Shown here one piece after another: positions 27,084 to 35,916 of a DNA stretch of 64,000 nt (position 1 is its first letter; every line of letters begins with the position of its first letter). Both the position numbers and the translations under genes were made by a program. This DNA is from Fimbriiglobus ruber. Lineage in GTDB: Bacteria; Planctomycetota; Planctomycetia; Gemmatales; Gemmataceae. The notes under the pieces were generated by a model. The model was not told where the DNA came from. It was given only the letters and a program-made list of their open reading frames with translations, and made no database searches. The stretch lies in assembly GCF_002197845.1 (NCBI RefSeq), contig NZ_NIDE01000004.1, positions 992,001 to 1,056,000 on the forward strand, given 5' to 3'.

Positions 27084-28198
27084 TTACTCCAGGCGGGACG
27101 GCTTATTTTGCTCGTAGGACGCCAGCCACTGTCGCCCCTGCGGTCCCATCGCCTGGACGAACGCCGGGTCTTCCAGCGCCTTCTTCTGCCACCGGACCGC
27201 GTCCTCGAATCGGCCCGCCTCGGCAGACGCGGCGGCCAAAGCCGCCAGCGCGAACGGGTTCTTCCATTCGAGCTGTTCGCACACGCGGGTCGCCTCGGCC
27301 AAGGCCTTCGCCCCGTCGCGGTATCGGGCGTCCGGGCAACTCGCCCGACACCACGCCCGATCGAGCCCGGCTTGCGTGAGCCGGGGTTCGAGTCGGACGG
27401 CCGCGTCGTAGTCGTCCAACGCCTTGCCCCACTCCCGCAGACGCATCCATGCACCGGCCCGGTCGTGGTAGCGGGCCGCGTCGTCCGGTCGAAGTTTGAT
27501 GGCGTCGGTGTAGCTGACCGCGGCCTTCGCCCACTCCCCCTTCGTGCCCCACGCCAGCCCCCGCACCGTGAACGCCTGTATATTCGTCGAGTTGAGTTCG
27601 ACGGCCCGGTCCAGGTCGGCCACTGCCCGGTCCAGGTCTCGCTGATGGAGGCGTGCCGTCCCGCGGTAGAACCACGCGGCGGCGAGTTTCGGGTCGAGCG
27701 CGAGGGCCCGGTCGAGGTCGCTGATCGCCCGCTCGGCGTCCCTTTGCGGAGCCACGCGTACCCGCGATTGTAATACGGCGGGGTGCCCGTCGGATCGAAC
27801 CGGGCGACGGCGTCGAGGTTGGCGATCGCCTTGTCCCATTCCCCTTTGAGAAGCCATGCTCGCCCGAGGTTGTACAGCGCCTTCGCGTTCGCCGGGGAAA
27901 GGGCGCGGGCCCGGCCGAGGTCGGCCAGAGCCTTGTTCGCCTGCCCCTTCTGGGTCCACACGAGTCCCAGGTTGGTGAGGGCTGCTACGTAGTCGGGATC
28001 GATCTCCAGAGCGGTGGTGAAATCGGCCAGGGCTTTATCCCACTCCTCCTGGCGTGCCCAGACGGTGCCCCGGCTGTACAGGGCGACGACGTTTCGGGGG
28101 TCGGACTGGAGGATCTCGGAATATGCGGCGAAGTCCTAGATCGGTGGCCCGCTCGGGGCGACCGCGACGGACAGAAACAACAGTGCGGATAGAGGCAT
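27084..28198 (-). pseudogene. Broken secreted TPR protein (in-frame stop plus frameshift)
   Basis: The original start is visible at ATG 28198 with GGAGGAGAG upstream, encoding a signal peptide (PLSALLFLSVAVAPSGP). Codon 21 is TAG (28136-28138), after which the same frame continues as TPR units: ALYSRGTVWARQEEWDKALADF, then ALTNLGLVWTQKGQANKAL and others. At the C run 27740-27742 the frame shifts by one base; the expected KGDAERAISDLDRALALDP continues in the next frame to 27084. About eight TPR motifs can be read in total. The frameshift could be a sequencing error, but the nonsense codon is a separate lesion, so the gene is probably inactive or starts internally. Confidence 0.75.
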
Positions 28199-28283
28199 GA
28201 GGTGGGCTCTCCTCCCAGAATAGAGGCACCTCATTACCCGTGGCTGGCGGACTCGTCAACGGAAGGCGAGATGCACAAAAGAA

Positions 28284-28314
28284 TGTGGCGGCACGTTTCC
28301 AACGTGCCGCCACA
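28284..28314. terminator. 14-bp hairpin downstream of typA
   Basis: The arms 28284-28297 and 28301-28314 (TGTGGCGGCACGTT and its complement) flank a 3-base loop just past the stop of typA on the minus strand. It precedes the TPR gene, which is on the same strand. Confidence 0.75.
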
Positions 28315-28338
28315 ACAATCCGGCTCACAAGGGAAACA

Positions 28339-30174
28339 TCAGTTGCGGTGCCGGTCGAACTTCTTGCGGTCGGCTTCCCTCAGGTAGATCTTCCGCATCC
28401 GGATCGCGTCGGGCGTGATTTCGACGAGTTCGTCGTCCTCGATGTATTCGAGAGCCATTTCCATCGAGAAGTCGACCGGCGGCTTGAGTGGGGAAACCTT
28501 GTCGGCCCCGGCGCTCCGCATGTTCGTCAGCGCCTTCTCACGCGTCACGTTCACCGTCAGGTCGTTGTCCCGGCAGTGTTCGCCGACCAACTGCCCCGCG
28601 TACACCGGCTCCATCGGGGCGACGAACAGCGACCCGCGTTCTTGCAAGCTCTCGATCGCGTAAGCCGTTGCCTTCGCCGTCTCGCTGGAGATCAATACCC
28701 CGGCCGCCCGGCCGGGGATGCCGGCCTTGATCGGACGGTATTCGTGGAAGTTATGGTGCATGATCGCCGTGCCCTGGGTGGCGGTCAGCATCCGGGTCCG
28801 CAGGCCGATCAGACTGCGGGCCGGGATGTAAAACTCCATGTGTGTGCTGCTGCCGTGGTTCTCCATCTTTTGGCACTCGCCGTACCGCTCCAGCACCAGC
28901 CGCATGACCGAGTTCGAGTGCTCGTTCGGGGCCTCGACCACCAGGTATTCGACCGGCTCGTTCGTCTTACCGTCGATTTCCTTGGTGATGACCCGCGGCT
29001 TGCCGACGGCGAGTTCGGCCCCCTCGCGGCGCATCGTCTCGATCAGCACGCCGAGGTGTAACAGCCCGCGGCCGGAGACGATGAACTCGCTCTCGCGGTC
29101 GCTGGGGCGGACGCGGAGGGCGACGTTGTGGTGCAACTCCTTATCGAGCCGGTCCCGCAGTTCGCGGCTCGTCAGCGGCTTGCCATGCTGGCCGGCGAAC
29201 GGCGAATCGTTCACGCGGAAAACCATGTCCAGGGTCGGCTCGTCGATCGACAGCGCCGGGAGCTGGGACGGCTTGTCGAACTCGCAAATGGTGTCCCCGA
29301 TCTCGGCGTCGTCGATCCCGACCACCGCGCACACGTCGCCGGCGCGAACCTCTTCGATTTCCTTCCGCGCGAGCCGTTCGAACTCCTGCAGCTGAACGAC
29401 CGTGTCCGGGAACGTCGTGCCGTCCTTCTGGCGGACGACGGTGACCTTCTGGTTCTTCCGGATCTTGCCGGCGAACACCCGGCCGATGGCGATCTTGCCG
29501 ACGAATTCGGAATACTGGAGAGCCATCACCTGCATTTGCAGGGGCGCGTCCTGGTCGACGTCCGGCGGCGGAACCTTTTCCAGAATCGCGTCGAACAGCG
29601 GCTTGAGGTCCTTGGGCGGGACGGCCATGTCGGTCGTCGCGATCCCGGCCCGGCCGGACGCGTAAATGACCGGGAAGTTCGTCGTTTCTTCGTCCGCCCC
29701 GAGTTCGATGAACAGGTCGAACATCTGGGAGTGGATCTCGTCGATCCGGGCGTCCGGGCGGTCGATCTTGTTGATGATGACGATCGGCCGGAGCCCGCAG
29801 GCGAACGCCTTGCGGAGGACGAAACGGGTCTGCGGGAGCGGCCCCTCGGCCGCGTCCACGAGGACGAACGCCCCGTCCGCCATCTTCAGAATCCGTTCGA
29901 CTTCCCCGCCGAAGTCGGCGTGCCCGGGCGTGTCGATCAGGTTGACTTTCACGTCACCGATTCGGATGCCACAATTTTTGGCCAGAATCGTAATGCCGCG
30001 TTCGCGTTCCTGGTCGTTCGAGTCCATGATGAGGCCGTGCTGCCCGCCGACGAGTTTGTCCAACTCTTCGGACCGGAACAGACCGGACTGGCGGAGCATC
30101 TGGTCCACCAGAGTCGTTTTGCCGTGGTCGACGTGGGCAATGACGGCGACGTTGCGGATGTCGGTGCGCTTCAT
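28339..30174 (-). CDS. typA: TypA/BipA ribosome-associated GTPase
   Basis: The 611-residue protein is full length for TypA/BipA. The G domain shows AHVDHGKTTLVDQM (G1), ERERGITILAKN (G2), DTPGHADFGGEVER (G3), INKIDRPDA (G4) and a G5 region near residue 170. EF-G-like domains II, III and V follow, with the C-terminal TypA-specific domain (YIPARSLIGLRTRML, TATQGTAIMHH). It binds the ribosome and aids 50S assembly and stress or low-temperature growth. A SixA-like gene is divergent on the other side of a 126-bp promoter region. Confidence 0.97.
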   Translation of the reverse strand: MKRTDIRNVAVIAHVDHGKTTLVDQMLRQSGLFRSEELDKLVGGQHGLIMDSNDQERERGITILAKNCGIRIGDVKVNLIDTPGHADFGGEVERILKMADGAFVLVDAAEGPLPQTRFVLRKAFACGLRPIVIINKIDRPDARIDEIHSQMFDLFIELGADEETTNFPVIYASGRAGIATTDMAVPPKDLKPLFDAILEKVPPPDVDQDAPLQMQVMALQYSEFVGKIAIGRVFAGKIRKNQKVTVVRQKDGTTFPDTVVQLQEFERLARKEIEEVRAGDVCAVVGIDDAEIGDTICEFDKPSQLPALSIDEPTLDMVFRVNDSPFAGQHGKPLTSRELRDRLDKELHHNVALRVRPSDRESEFIVSGRGLLHLGVLIETMRREGAELAVGKPRVITKEIDGKTNEPVEYLVVEAPNEHSNSVMRLVLERYGECQKMENHGSSTHMEFYIPARSLIGLRTRMLTATQGTAIMHHNFHEYRPIKAGIPGRAAGVLISSETAKATAYAIESLQERGSLFVAPMEPVYAGQLVGEHCRDNDLTVNVTREKALTNMRSAGADKVSPLKPPVDFSMEMALEYIEDDELVEITPDAIRMRKIYLREADRKKFDRHRN

Positions 30175-30300
30175 AATTCTCGGTCGCGTGGCTCTGTGCA
30201 GGCCGGAGGCGCCCGCCGGCCGCCGTGCGTTCGGTCTGGCCGCGGGTCGGTATCACACTTATTTTAGGAGTTTCACGACGAGTCGGAAGGCCGGCAGTGT

Positions 30301-30840
30301 GTGGATTACGTGAACCTAGCGCATTCTTCGGGGGCGACGGTGCGAATCATCCTGGTCCGACATGCCGAAGCGGTGAACCTCTGGGACGACGGGGTGGAGA
30401 CGGATTTCAACCGCCACCTGACGCCGAAGGGCCAGGAGCAGGCAGCCAGGTTGGCCGCCGCTTTGGGAGCGCGCAACGTCGCCCCGGGAGCCATTTTGAC
30501 GAGCCCGTTCGTCCGCGCCGTGCAAACGGCCGAGCCGCTCATGCGCCTGCTCCCGGGCGAACAGGCCGCCCCGCCGACGAGCGACTTGCTAGCCGCGGGC
30601 GAGCTGCGAAAGAAGAAGTTAACCCGCGCGGTGAACGGACTCGGGCACGAAGTCGTTATTTTGGTCGGACACATGCCGGACATGGCGGTCTATACCGCGT
30701 GGCTGATCGGCTCGACCGCCTCGGGTATCGCGTTCGACAAGGGTGCCGCCGCGCTCATCAGCTTTGAAGGCGGGGCGAGCAAGGGCGACGGCGTTTTGGA
30801 ATGGTTGATCACGCCCGAATGGTGTTCCTCAATCAGTTAA
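30301..30840 (+). CDS. SixA-like histidine phosphatase superfamily protein
   Basis: The 179-residue protein has the RHG-type active site IILVRHAEAVN, followed by LTPKGQEQAARLAAALGA, ILTSPFVRAVQTAEPL and the second His in LVGHMPDMA. This matches SixA, which removes phosphate from phosphohistidine in the ArcB HPt domain, but here no ArcB-like kinase is adjacent. The start is uncertain: GTG 30301 is used, though GTG 30340 would give a protein starting RIILVRHAE, which is the usual N-terminus of the family. Confidence 0.85.
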   Translation: MDYVNLAHSSGATVRIILVRHAEAVNLWDDGVETDFNRHLTPKGQEQAARLAAALGARNVAPGAILTSPFVRAVQTAEPLMRLLPGEQAAPPTSDLLAAGELRKKKLTRAVNGLGHEVVILVGHMPDMAVYTAWLIGSTASGIAFDKGAAALISFEGGASKGDGVLEWLITPEWCSSIS

Positions 30841-30937
30841 AAATTAAAAGTTAAAAATTAAAAAAGGAAAGCAATAGGAACGCAATCATAATTGCAACGA
30901 TTGTCCTTACATGCTTTGCGTTTTGCTTTTTTAATTT

Positions 30938-33166
30938 CTAACTTTCTTCCGAGGCTTGCAATCGCCATTTCAGCAGCGAAAACCGCCGCGCCGTGTCTGC
31001 TTTACGGACGGCGATGCCGAGCGCCTTCCGGCTGCCGACCAGCGCGACGAGTTTCTTGCCGCGGGTGATGCCGGTGTAGATCAGGTTGCGTTGCAGCATG
31101 ATGAAGTGCTGCGTGTGGATCGGGATGACCACCGCCGGATATTCCGATCCTTGAGATTTGTGAATTGAGCAGGCGTAGGCGAGCTGCAGTTCGTCCAGGT
31201 CGCCGAATTCGTATTCCACTTCGCGGCCGTCGAACGTCACTTCCACGATCTGGTCAACGGTCTCGATCCGCGTGATTCGGCCGATGTCGCCGTTGAACAC
31301 TTCGCGCGTGTAATTGTTCTGCGTTTGGATCACCTTGTCGCCGACGCGGAACGTCGTCCCGAACCGCTGGACTTCTTTCGCCCCCGCGCCGCCGGGATTG
31401 AGGGCGTCTTGTAGTTGCTTGTTCAAGTTCTGGACGCCGACCACCGCCTTGTTCATCGGTGCGAGAACCTGGATGTCCTTGAACGAGTCGAACCCGAACC
31501 GGGCCGGGATACGGTCTTTGACCATCGTGATGATCTTTTCGACGACCACGTTCTCGTCGTTCGCTTCAATGAAATAGAAATCGCCTTCGCCGCCAGGCGG
31601 AGCGGACTCGGGCTCTTCCCCGTGGTTGATCGCGTGGGCGGCCCGGACGATCCAGCTCGCGTTCGCCTGGCGGTGGACCTGCGAGAGCCGGACGACGGCC
31701 ACCGTACCCGACCCGATCAGGTCCGCGAGGACGCTGCCGGGGCCGACCGACGGGAGCTGGTCGATGTCGCCGACGAGGACCACGCACGCCCACGGCGGGA
31801 TCGCGCGGAGGAGTTGGTTCATCAGCACCACATCCGCCATCGAGGTCTCGTCCACGACGAGGAGGTCGAGATCGAGCGGGTTCTCCTTGTTCCTGCGAAA
31901 GCCGCCGATGCCGACGTCGAATTCGAGTAGCCGGTGGATCGTCTTCGCTTCTCGGCCGGTCGATTCGGTGAGCCGCTTGGCTGCGCGGCCTGTGGGCGCG
32001 CACAGGGCAACCCGCTGGTGTTTGGCGAGGAAGATTTCGAGGATCGCCCGAACGATGGTGGTCTTGCCCGTACCCGGTCCGCCGGTGAGGACGAGCATTT
32101 TCCGCGTGACGGCCGCCCGCACCGCCTCCCGCTGGGCATCCGCGAAGCTGATCCCCATTTTTCGTTCGATCCAGGCCAAAGCCGCGTCCACGTCCAGAGC
32201 CGGCAGCGGGTGGTCGCCTTGCTGAAGCGCTTTCACCATGCGCGCGACGCCGAGTTCGGCCATGAATAACGATTTGAGGTAGAGCAAGGATTCGAACTCG
32301 TCGAAGACCGGGTCGCCCGTCAGTTCCGGCCGTTTGTGAACGCCGGCCGCCTGGAACGGCGTGTCGCGAACGATTTCGTCTTCGATACGCAACTGCTCGA
32401 TGGCGTCCTGAACGCCCTTCGGGTCGATGTGGGTCAATTGACAGGTCTGGTTCAGTACGAGCGGTTCCGGCAACCCGACGTGCCCGTTGCTGCTGGCTTC
32501 CTTGAGAATATGGCGGACGGCCGCGCGAGCCCGGAGGGGGGAATCGGGCGGGATGCCGAGTTGCCGGGCGATGTCGTCGGCCGTGCGGAAACCGACGCCC
32601 CAGATATCCTCGCTCAGCCGATACGGGTTCGACCGCACGAGTTCGATCGCGTTTTCGCCGTAAGTCTTGTAGATCCGCACCGCCCGGGCAGTACCGACGC
32701 CGCAGGTATGCAGAAAGACCATGATCGACCGGACCGCCCGCTGTTCCTGCCACCCCTGGCGGATGCGCTCGATTCGCTTGGGACCAATCCCTTTGACCTG
32801 ACTCAGAAACGTGGGCGACTGATCGATCACGTCCAGCGTCTTTTCGCCGAAGGCGTCGACGATCTTCTGGGCGTACTTCGGGCCGATGCCTTTCACCAAC
32901 CCGGACCCGAGGTATTTGGCAATGCCGGCGGCGCTGTGAGGCGGCGTGGTGCGAAGTTCGTCCGCCTTGAACTGTTGGCCAAAGTTCCGGTCGGTCGTCC
33001 ACTCGCCGACCGCCTCGATGAATTCCCCCGCGATGACTTGCGACAGGTGCCCGACGACGGTGACGAGATCCCGGTGCCCGCGGGCCAGGACGCGGAGGAC
33101 GCAGTAGCCGTTATCGAGGTTGTGAAACGTGATCCGTTCGATCGCGCCGGTCAACTTATCGGGCAT
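30938..33166 (-). CDS. recD2: RecD2-type ATP-dependent DNA helicase
   Basis: The 742-residue protein has the RecD2 N-terminal region with tandem helix-hairpin-helix segments (GLVKGIGPKYAQKIVDAFGE, QVKGIGPKRIERIRQGW). A superfamily 1B helicase core follows: Walker A LTGGPGTGKTTIVRAIL, Walker B DLLVVDETSMADV and LVGDIDQLPSVGPGSVL. The C-terminal UvrD-like motif is QLAYACSIHKSQGSEYPAVV. RecD2 unwinds 5' to 3' without RecBC and helps in repair and replication restart. An A+T-rich 97-bp stretch separates it from the convergent SixA-like gene. Confidence 0.95.
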   Translation of the reverse strand: MPDKLTGAIERITFHNLDNGYCVLRVLARGHRDLVTVVGHLSQVIAGEFIEAVGEWTTDRNFGQQFKADELRTTPPHSAAGIAKYLGSGLVKGIGPKYAQKIVDAFGEKTLDVIDQSPTFLSQVKGIGPKRIERIRQGWQEQRAVRSIMVFLHTCGVGTARAVRIYKTYGENAIELVRSNPYRLSEDIWGVGFRTADDIARQLGIPPDSPLRARAAVRHILKEASSNGHVGLPEPLVLNQTCQLTHIDPKGVQDAIEQLRIEDEIVRDTPFQAAGVHKRPELTGDPVFDEFESLLYLKSLFMAELGVARMVKALQQGDHPLPALDVDAALAWIERKMGISFADAQREAVRAAVTRKMLVLTGGPGTGKTTIVRAILEIFLAKHQRVALCAPTGRAAKRLTESTGREAKTIHRLLEFDVGIGGFRRNKENPLDLDLLVVDETSMADVVLMNQLLRAIPPWACVVLVGDIDQLPSVGPGSVLADLIGSGTVAVVRLSQVHRQANASWIVRAAHAINHGEEPESAPPGGEGDFYFIEANDENVVVEKIITMVKDRIPARFGFDSFKDIQVLAPMNKAVVGVQNLNKQLQDALNPGGAGAKEVQRFGTTFRVGDKVIQTQNNYTREVFNGDIGRITRIETVDQIVEVTFDGREVEYEFGDLDELQLAYACSIHKSQGSEYPAVVIPIHTQHFIMLQRNLIYTGITRGKKLVALVGSRKALGIAVRKADTARRFSLLKWRLQASEES

Positions 33167-33416
33167 GGGGCACCGTGGTGGCGTTTCCCCATCCCCGCGT
33201 GCCGCGCGGGCCGGAACCGCCGTTCCCCAAGATTACCCCGCCGCCGAGCGTATACCAACGTGCGTTTTGGCGAGCCGGCTCGCACGACCGACCGCGCAAA
33301 TATGACTTCGGGTAATGTAAGAAAGCCTGGGAAGGCGCCAACCGGCCCACGCATTTCGTGCCGAATGATTAAGATGAAGTCGGGCGGAGTTCCCTGGCTA
33401 ACCCTGCGGTGTCCCG

Positions 33417-34193
33417 ATGCGGCTTTCGATTGCCGGTTGTTTCGCGGCGTGCGCCGTCTTGCTGGTCCCAATGACCGCTCCCGCGGCCGGCGTGGTGTTG
33501 AAGCCGCTGAGCTACACCAAGCCGGTCGCCGACAGGAAGTTCGTCTTCGTTATGCTCGGCAACGCCGAGGACGAGGCGGAAGTGAAGGACGAGACGGCGA
33601 AAGCGCAGTTTCGCGCGCTGCGAGAGAAGTATCCGAAAACCGGGTTATATAACGGTGAATCGGCGACCGCCGTGTGGGCAATCGATGACAGCGAATTCGC
33701 CCCTTACGACAACACCTACCCGGCGGCCGACGGGGTTCATTTCGTCCGCGTCGAGGGCGATTGGTGGAAGACCAAGGACTTCACCGGCGGCCGGAACCGA
33801 CTATCCGCGGACGAAGAAACGCGGCAACTCGACGCCCCCGCGGTCGCCTTTTTCGCGAGCGGCAAGTTGTTGCATCGGTATACAGTCCGCGACTTGATTA
33901 CTAACGCGGACGAGTTGCCGCACACACCGCAGCACGTCCTCTGGTCGACGGGCGGTGTCCTGAATGACGCTACGGGCCGCTTTTCAGTCTTCACCCACGA
34001 TTCGAACCGGGTCACGTTCGATTATCGGACCGGCGAGGTCGTCGCGCGTGGCAAGATGGGCCTCGGCAACCCGCTCCTCCAAACCGTGCTGGCTGTCTCC
34101 GGCGTCTTGACGCTCGTGATCCTCGCGTTGTGGGCGTGGTTCGTGTTCCGGAAGAGCGGCACGACGGCCGGGGTACGAGCCGGGAGCGCGTGA
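33417..34193 (+). CDS. Secreted or membrane-anchored protein of unknown function
   Basis: The 258-residue product has a signal peptide (FAACAVLLVPMTAPAAG), a globular exported domain of about 180 residues and a C-terminal hydrophobic helix (LLQTVLAVSGVLTLVILALWAWFV, read as about residues 223-246) with a basic tail. This gives a type I membrane topology. The globular part includes VWAIDDSEFAPYDNTYPA and LPHTPQHVLWSTGGVL. I do not recognise the family. The gene lies downstream of and divergent from recD2. Confidence 0.7.
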   Translation: MRLSIAGCFAACAVLLVPMTAPAAGVVLKPLSYTKPVADRKFVFVMLGNAEDEAEVKDETAKAQFRALREKYPKTGLYNGESATAVWAIDDSEFAPYDNTYPAADGVHFVRVEGDWWKTKDFTGGRNRLSADEETRQLDAPAVAFFASGKLLHRYTVRDLITNADELPHTPQHVLWSTGGVLNDATGRFSVFTHDSNRVTFDYRTGEVVARGKMGLGNPLLQTVLAVSGVLTLVILALWAWFVFRKSGTTAGVRAGSA

Positions 34194-34497
34194 CTGATGT
34201 CGTCCAGCAGGAATGCATGCCCTGCTCGTTCATCGGCTGTGATCGGTAGGACCGGCGTCCCGCCAGATGACCGGAAATTGGGTTCGTTTCGTAAAAACCA
34301 CTGTCGCGGGAACCGGGATGGGGGATGAACCCAAACGGAATTGGGTTCGTTTCGTAAAAACAGTGCCGGGGAGCAGTAGGCCACCAACCTCAGACCACGG
34401 TCAGACGACCGGGAATTGGGTTCGTTTCGTAAAAACCGGTGCTGAAGACTGGCTGCCTCCCCGTCCCAACGACCACACGACTTTCCTGCCGAACGCC
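34194..34497. other. 304-bp intergenic region carrying a triple direct repeat
   Basis: No gene is supported here. The stretch lies between the convergent membrane-anchored gene and phnX, and contains three copies of a 23-bp repeat, listed separately. Confidence 0.7.
34276..34436. repeat. Three copies of a 23-bp direct repeat
   Basis: Identical AATTGGGTTCGTTTCGTAAA-type units of 23 bp lie at 34276-34298, 34339-34361 and 34414-34436. Periods are 63 and 75 bp. Spacers of 40 and 52 bp are unlike each other. On the minus strand the repeat would read as LRNEPN in one frame, a repeat type I associate with planctomycete intergenic regions. The uneven spacing and lack of cas genes argue against CRISPR. 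Confidence 0.85.
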
Positions 34498-35310
34498 TTA
34501 CGGCCGGGAGCACGCCCGCAATCGTTCGTTGATGTCGTCGATGAGCGGCAGCAGTTCGTTCAAATTGTTGATGATGTCGTTCGCCCGAGCTGCCTCGTAC
34601 CGTTCGTGGACGGCGGCCCGGCGGCTATCCCGCTCCTCGGCCGAAAGCGCGTTGAACTCCTCTTCCGACAAGCCCATCTCGTTGCTACTGTCGATCACCC
34701 CGACACTCCACACACCCGCGTTCCGCCCGTCTTCGATGTCGACGATCGTGTCGCCGACTTTCACAACGGCGGCCGGCGGGTAGACGCAGAGCCGTTCCAT
34801 CGCGCGGAAAATCATCCAGGGCGCCGGTCGGCCGGCCGGCACCTCGTCCGCGCAGATCGTGAAATCGGGGACGTAGCCCTGGGCGGCCGCGACCTCGTAG
34901 ACCGCTGCCGCGGCGGCCGCGAAATAGCCCGTCGTTGCGGCGACCTTGATGCCCCGCGCCCGGAGCGCGGCGACGCACTCGCGGACACCGGGGACGAGCC
35001 GGCCGTGCTTCCGGGCGGCTTCGACCTGCATCGGCGTGACGAGCTGGTACAGGGCGTCGATGTCGTCCCGCGTCCAGTCCCGGCCGGCCGCCTCGCGCCA
35101 CTTCGCGCCCACCGATTCCGACTTCAACATGGCCTCAATGTGGGCCTTCTTGTGAACGCCCATCGGCGCCCGGGCTTCGTCGGACGTGACGGTCACGCCT
35201 TTCCGCGCGAACGCCTCCACGAACGCCCCGGCCGGCGCGACGGACCCGAAATCGACCGTCGTTCCGGCCCAATCGAACACGACCATGCGGACTTCAAGCG
35301 GATCGGACAA
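34498..35310 (-). CDS. phnX: Phosphonoacetaldehyde hydrolase (phosphonatase)
   Basis: The 270-residue HAD-superfamily protein has the PhnX nucleophile motif MVVFDWAGTTVDFGS, the cap-domain MGVHKKAHIEAML with the Schiff-base Lys, VAATTGYF and the acidic loop VVKVGDTIVDIEDGRNAG. It splits phosphonoacetaldehyde into acetaldehyde and phosphate in 2-aminoethylphosphonate use. TTG 35310 is taken as the start because GGAGG lies six bases upstream; ATG 35286 would remove the first eight residues. It overlaps the upstream HD gene by 17 bp, so translation is probably coupled. The transaminase PhnW is not in the window. Confidence 0.92.
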   Translation of the reverse strand: MSDPLEVRMVVFDWAGTTVDFGSVAPAGAFVEAFARKGVTVTSDEARAPMGVHKKAHIEAMLKSESVGAKWREAAGRDWTRDDIDALYQLVTPMQVEAARKHGRLVPGVRECVAALRARGIKVAATTGYFAAAAAAVYEVAAAQGYVPDFTICADEVPAGRPAPWMIFRAMERLCVYPPAAVVKVGDTIVDIEDGRNAGVWSVGVIDSSNEMGLSEEEFNALSAEERDSRRAAVHERYEAARANDIINNLNELLPLIDDINERLRACSRP

Positions 35311-35866
35311 GAGCAGCCTCCACTAACGGACGGAAGTGGGCGAACGGCGGGGTCGGCAAGCCGGGGACTTTCGCCTCGTCGTCCCACCGGCGGAGGGCCA
35401 CGGCCGCCTCCGCCTGCGGGTGGCGGCGGAACTCGGCCACCTCGTCGGCGGTCATCGGTCCACCTTGCAGCGACAGGCTAAGCACGGACGCGGGCGACAG
35501 CGTGGCCTGGTACGAGGGTTCGGAGGTACACAAGAACCGCTTGGCCGGGACGTGCAACCGAACCGGCTCGGACACGGCCGGCCCGAACATTCGGGTCAGG
35601 AAGCGATACCCGAGGTTTTCGTGTTCGTCGTCAATTCCCCGATCGACACAATCCTCGCCCTTTGCGTGTAGCAAATGGCCGACGTCGTGCAGGAGGGCTG
35701 CCGTCACAAGTTCCGGCCCGGCCCCCGACTGTTCCGCCAACAGCGCGGCCTGCAGTGCGTGTTCCAGTTGCGAAACCGCCTCGCCACCGTACTGTGCGGC
35801 CCCGCGGTCGGCGAACAGCGCGTCGATCCGGTCCAGAAATGGGGTCGCGGTTTCGGGGGTGTTCAT
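35294..35866 (-). CDS. PhnZ-type HD-domain phosphonate-degradation protein (TIGR03276-like)
   Basis: The 190-residue protein has an HD fold with QLEHALQAALLAE, AALLHDVGHLLH and DDEHENLGYRFL supplying metal ligands, and a later LHVPAKRFL. Just before the first His region it carries YGGEAVSQLEH. This has the Tyr-x-x-Glu spacing of the Tyr24/Glu27 gate in PhnZ, a mixed-valent di-iron oxygenase that cleaves carbon-phosphorus bonds. Genes like this are known next to phnX. Together with the phnX overlap, this suggests an oxidative or accessory step in aminophosphonate use. ATG 35866 has AGGAG upstream; the longer open frame lacks a ribosome site. Confidence 0.85.
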   Translation of the reverse strand: MNTPETATPFLDRIDALFADRGAAQYGGEAVSQLEHALQAALLAEQSGAGPELVTAALLHDVGHLLHAKGEDCVDRGIDDEHENLGYRFLTRMFGPAVSEPVRLHVPAKRFLCTSEPSYQATLSPASVLSLSLQGGPMTADEVAEFRRHPQAEAAVALRRWDDEAKVPGLPTPPFAHFRPLVEAALVRSA

Positions 35867-35916
35867 CGGCTCCTCGCGTTCGTCGGCCCCAACCCCCGCT
35901 GCCGTCGGCCGGAAAA

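Noticed and set aside
30841-30937. Possible gene or small RNA in the A+T-rich stretch between the SixA-like and recD2 genes
   Set aside because: It consists of AAAATTAAAAG-like low-complexity sequence with weak self-pairing. At most it serves as a bidirectional transcription end.
34276-34436. Possible small CRISPR array
   Set aside because: There are only three repeats of 23 bp, spacers of 40 and 52 bp, and no cas genes in the window. It fits a dispersed direct repeat better.
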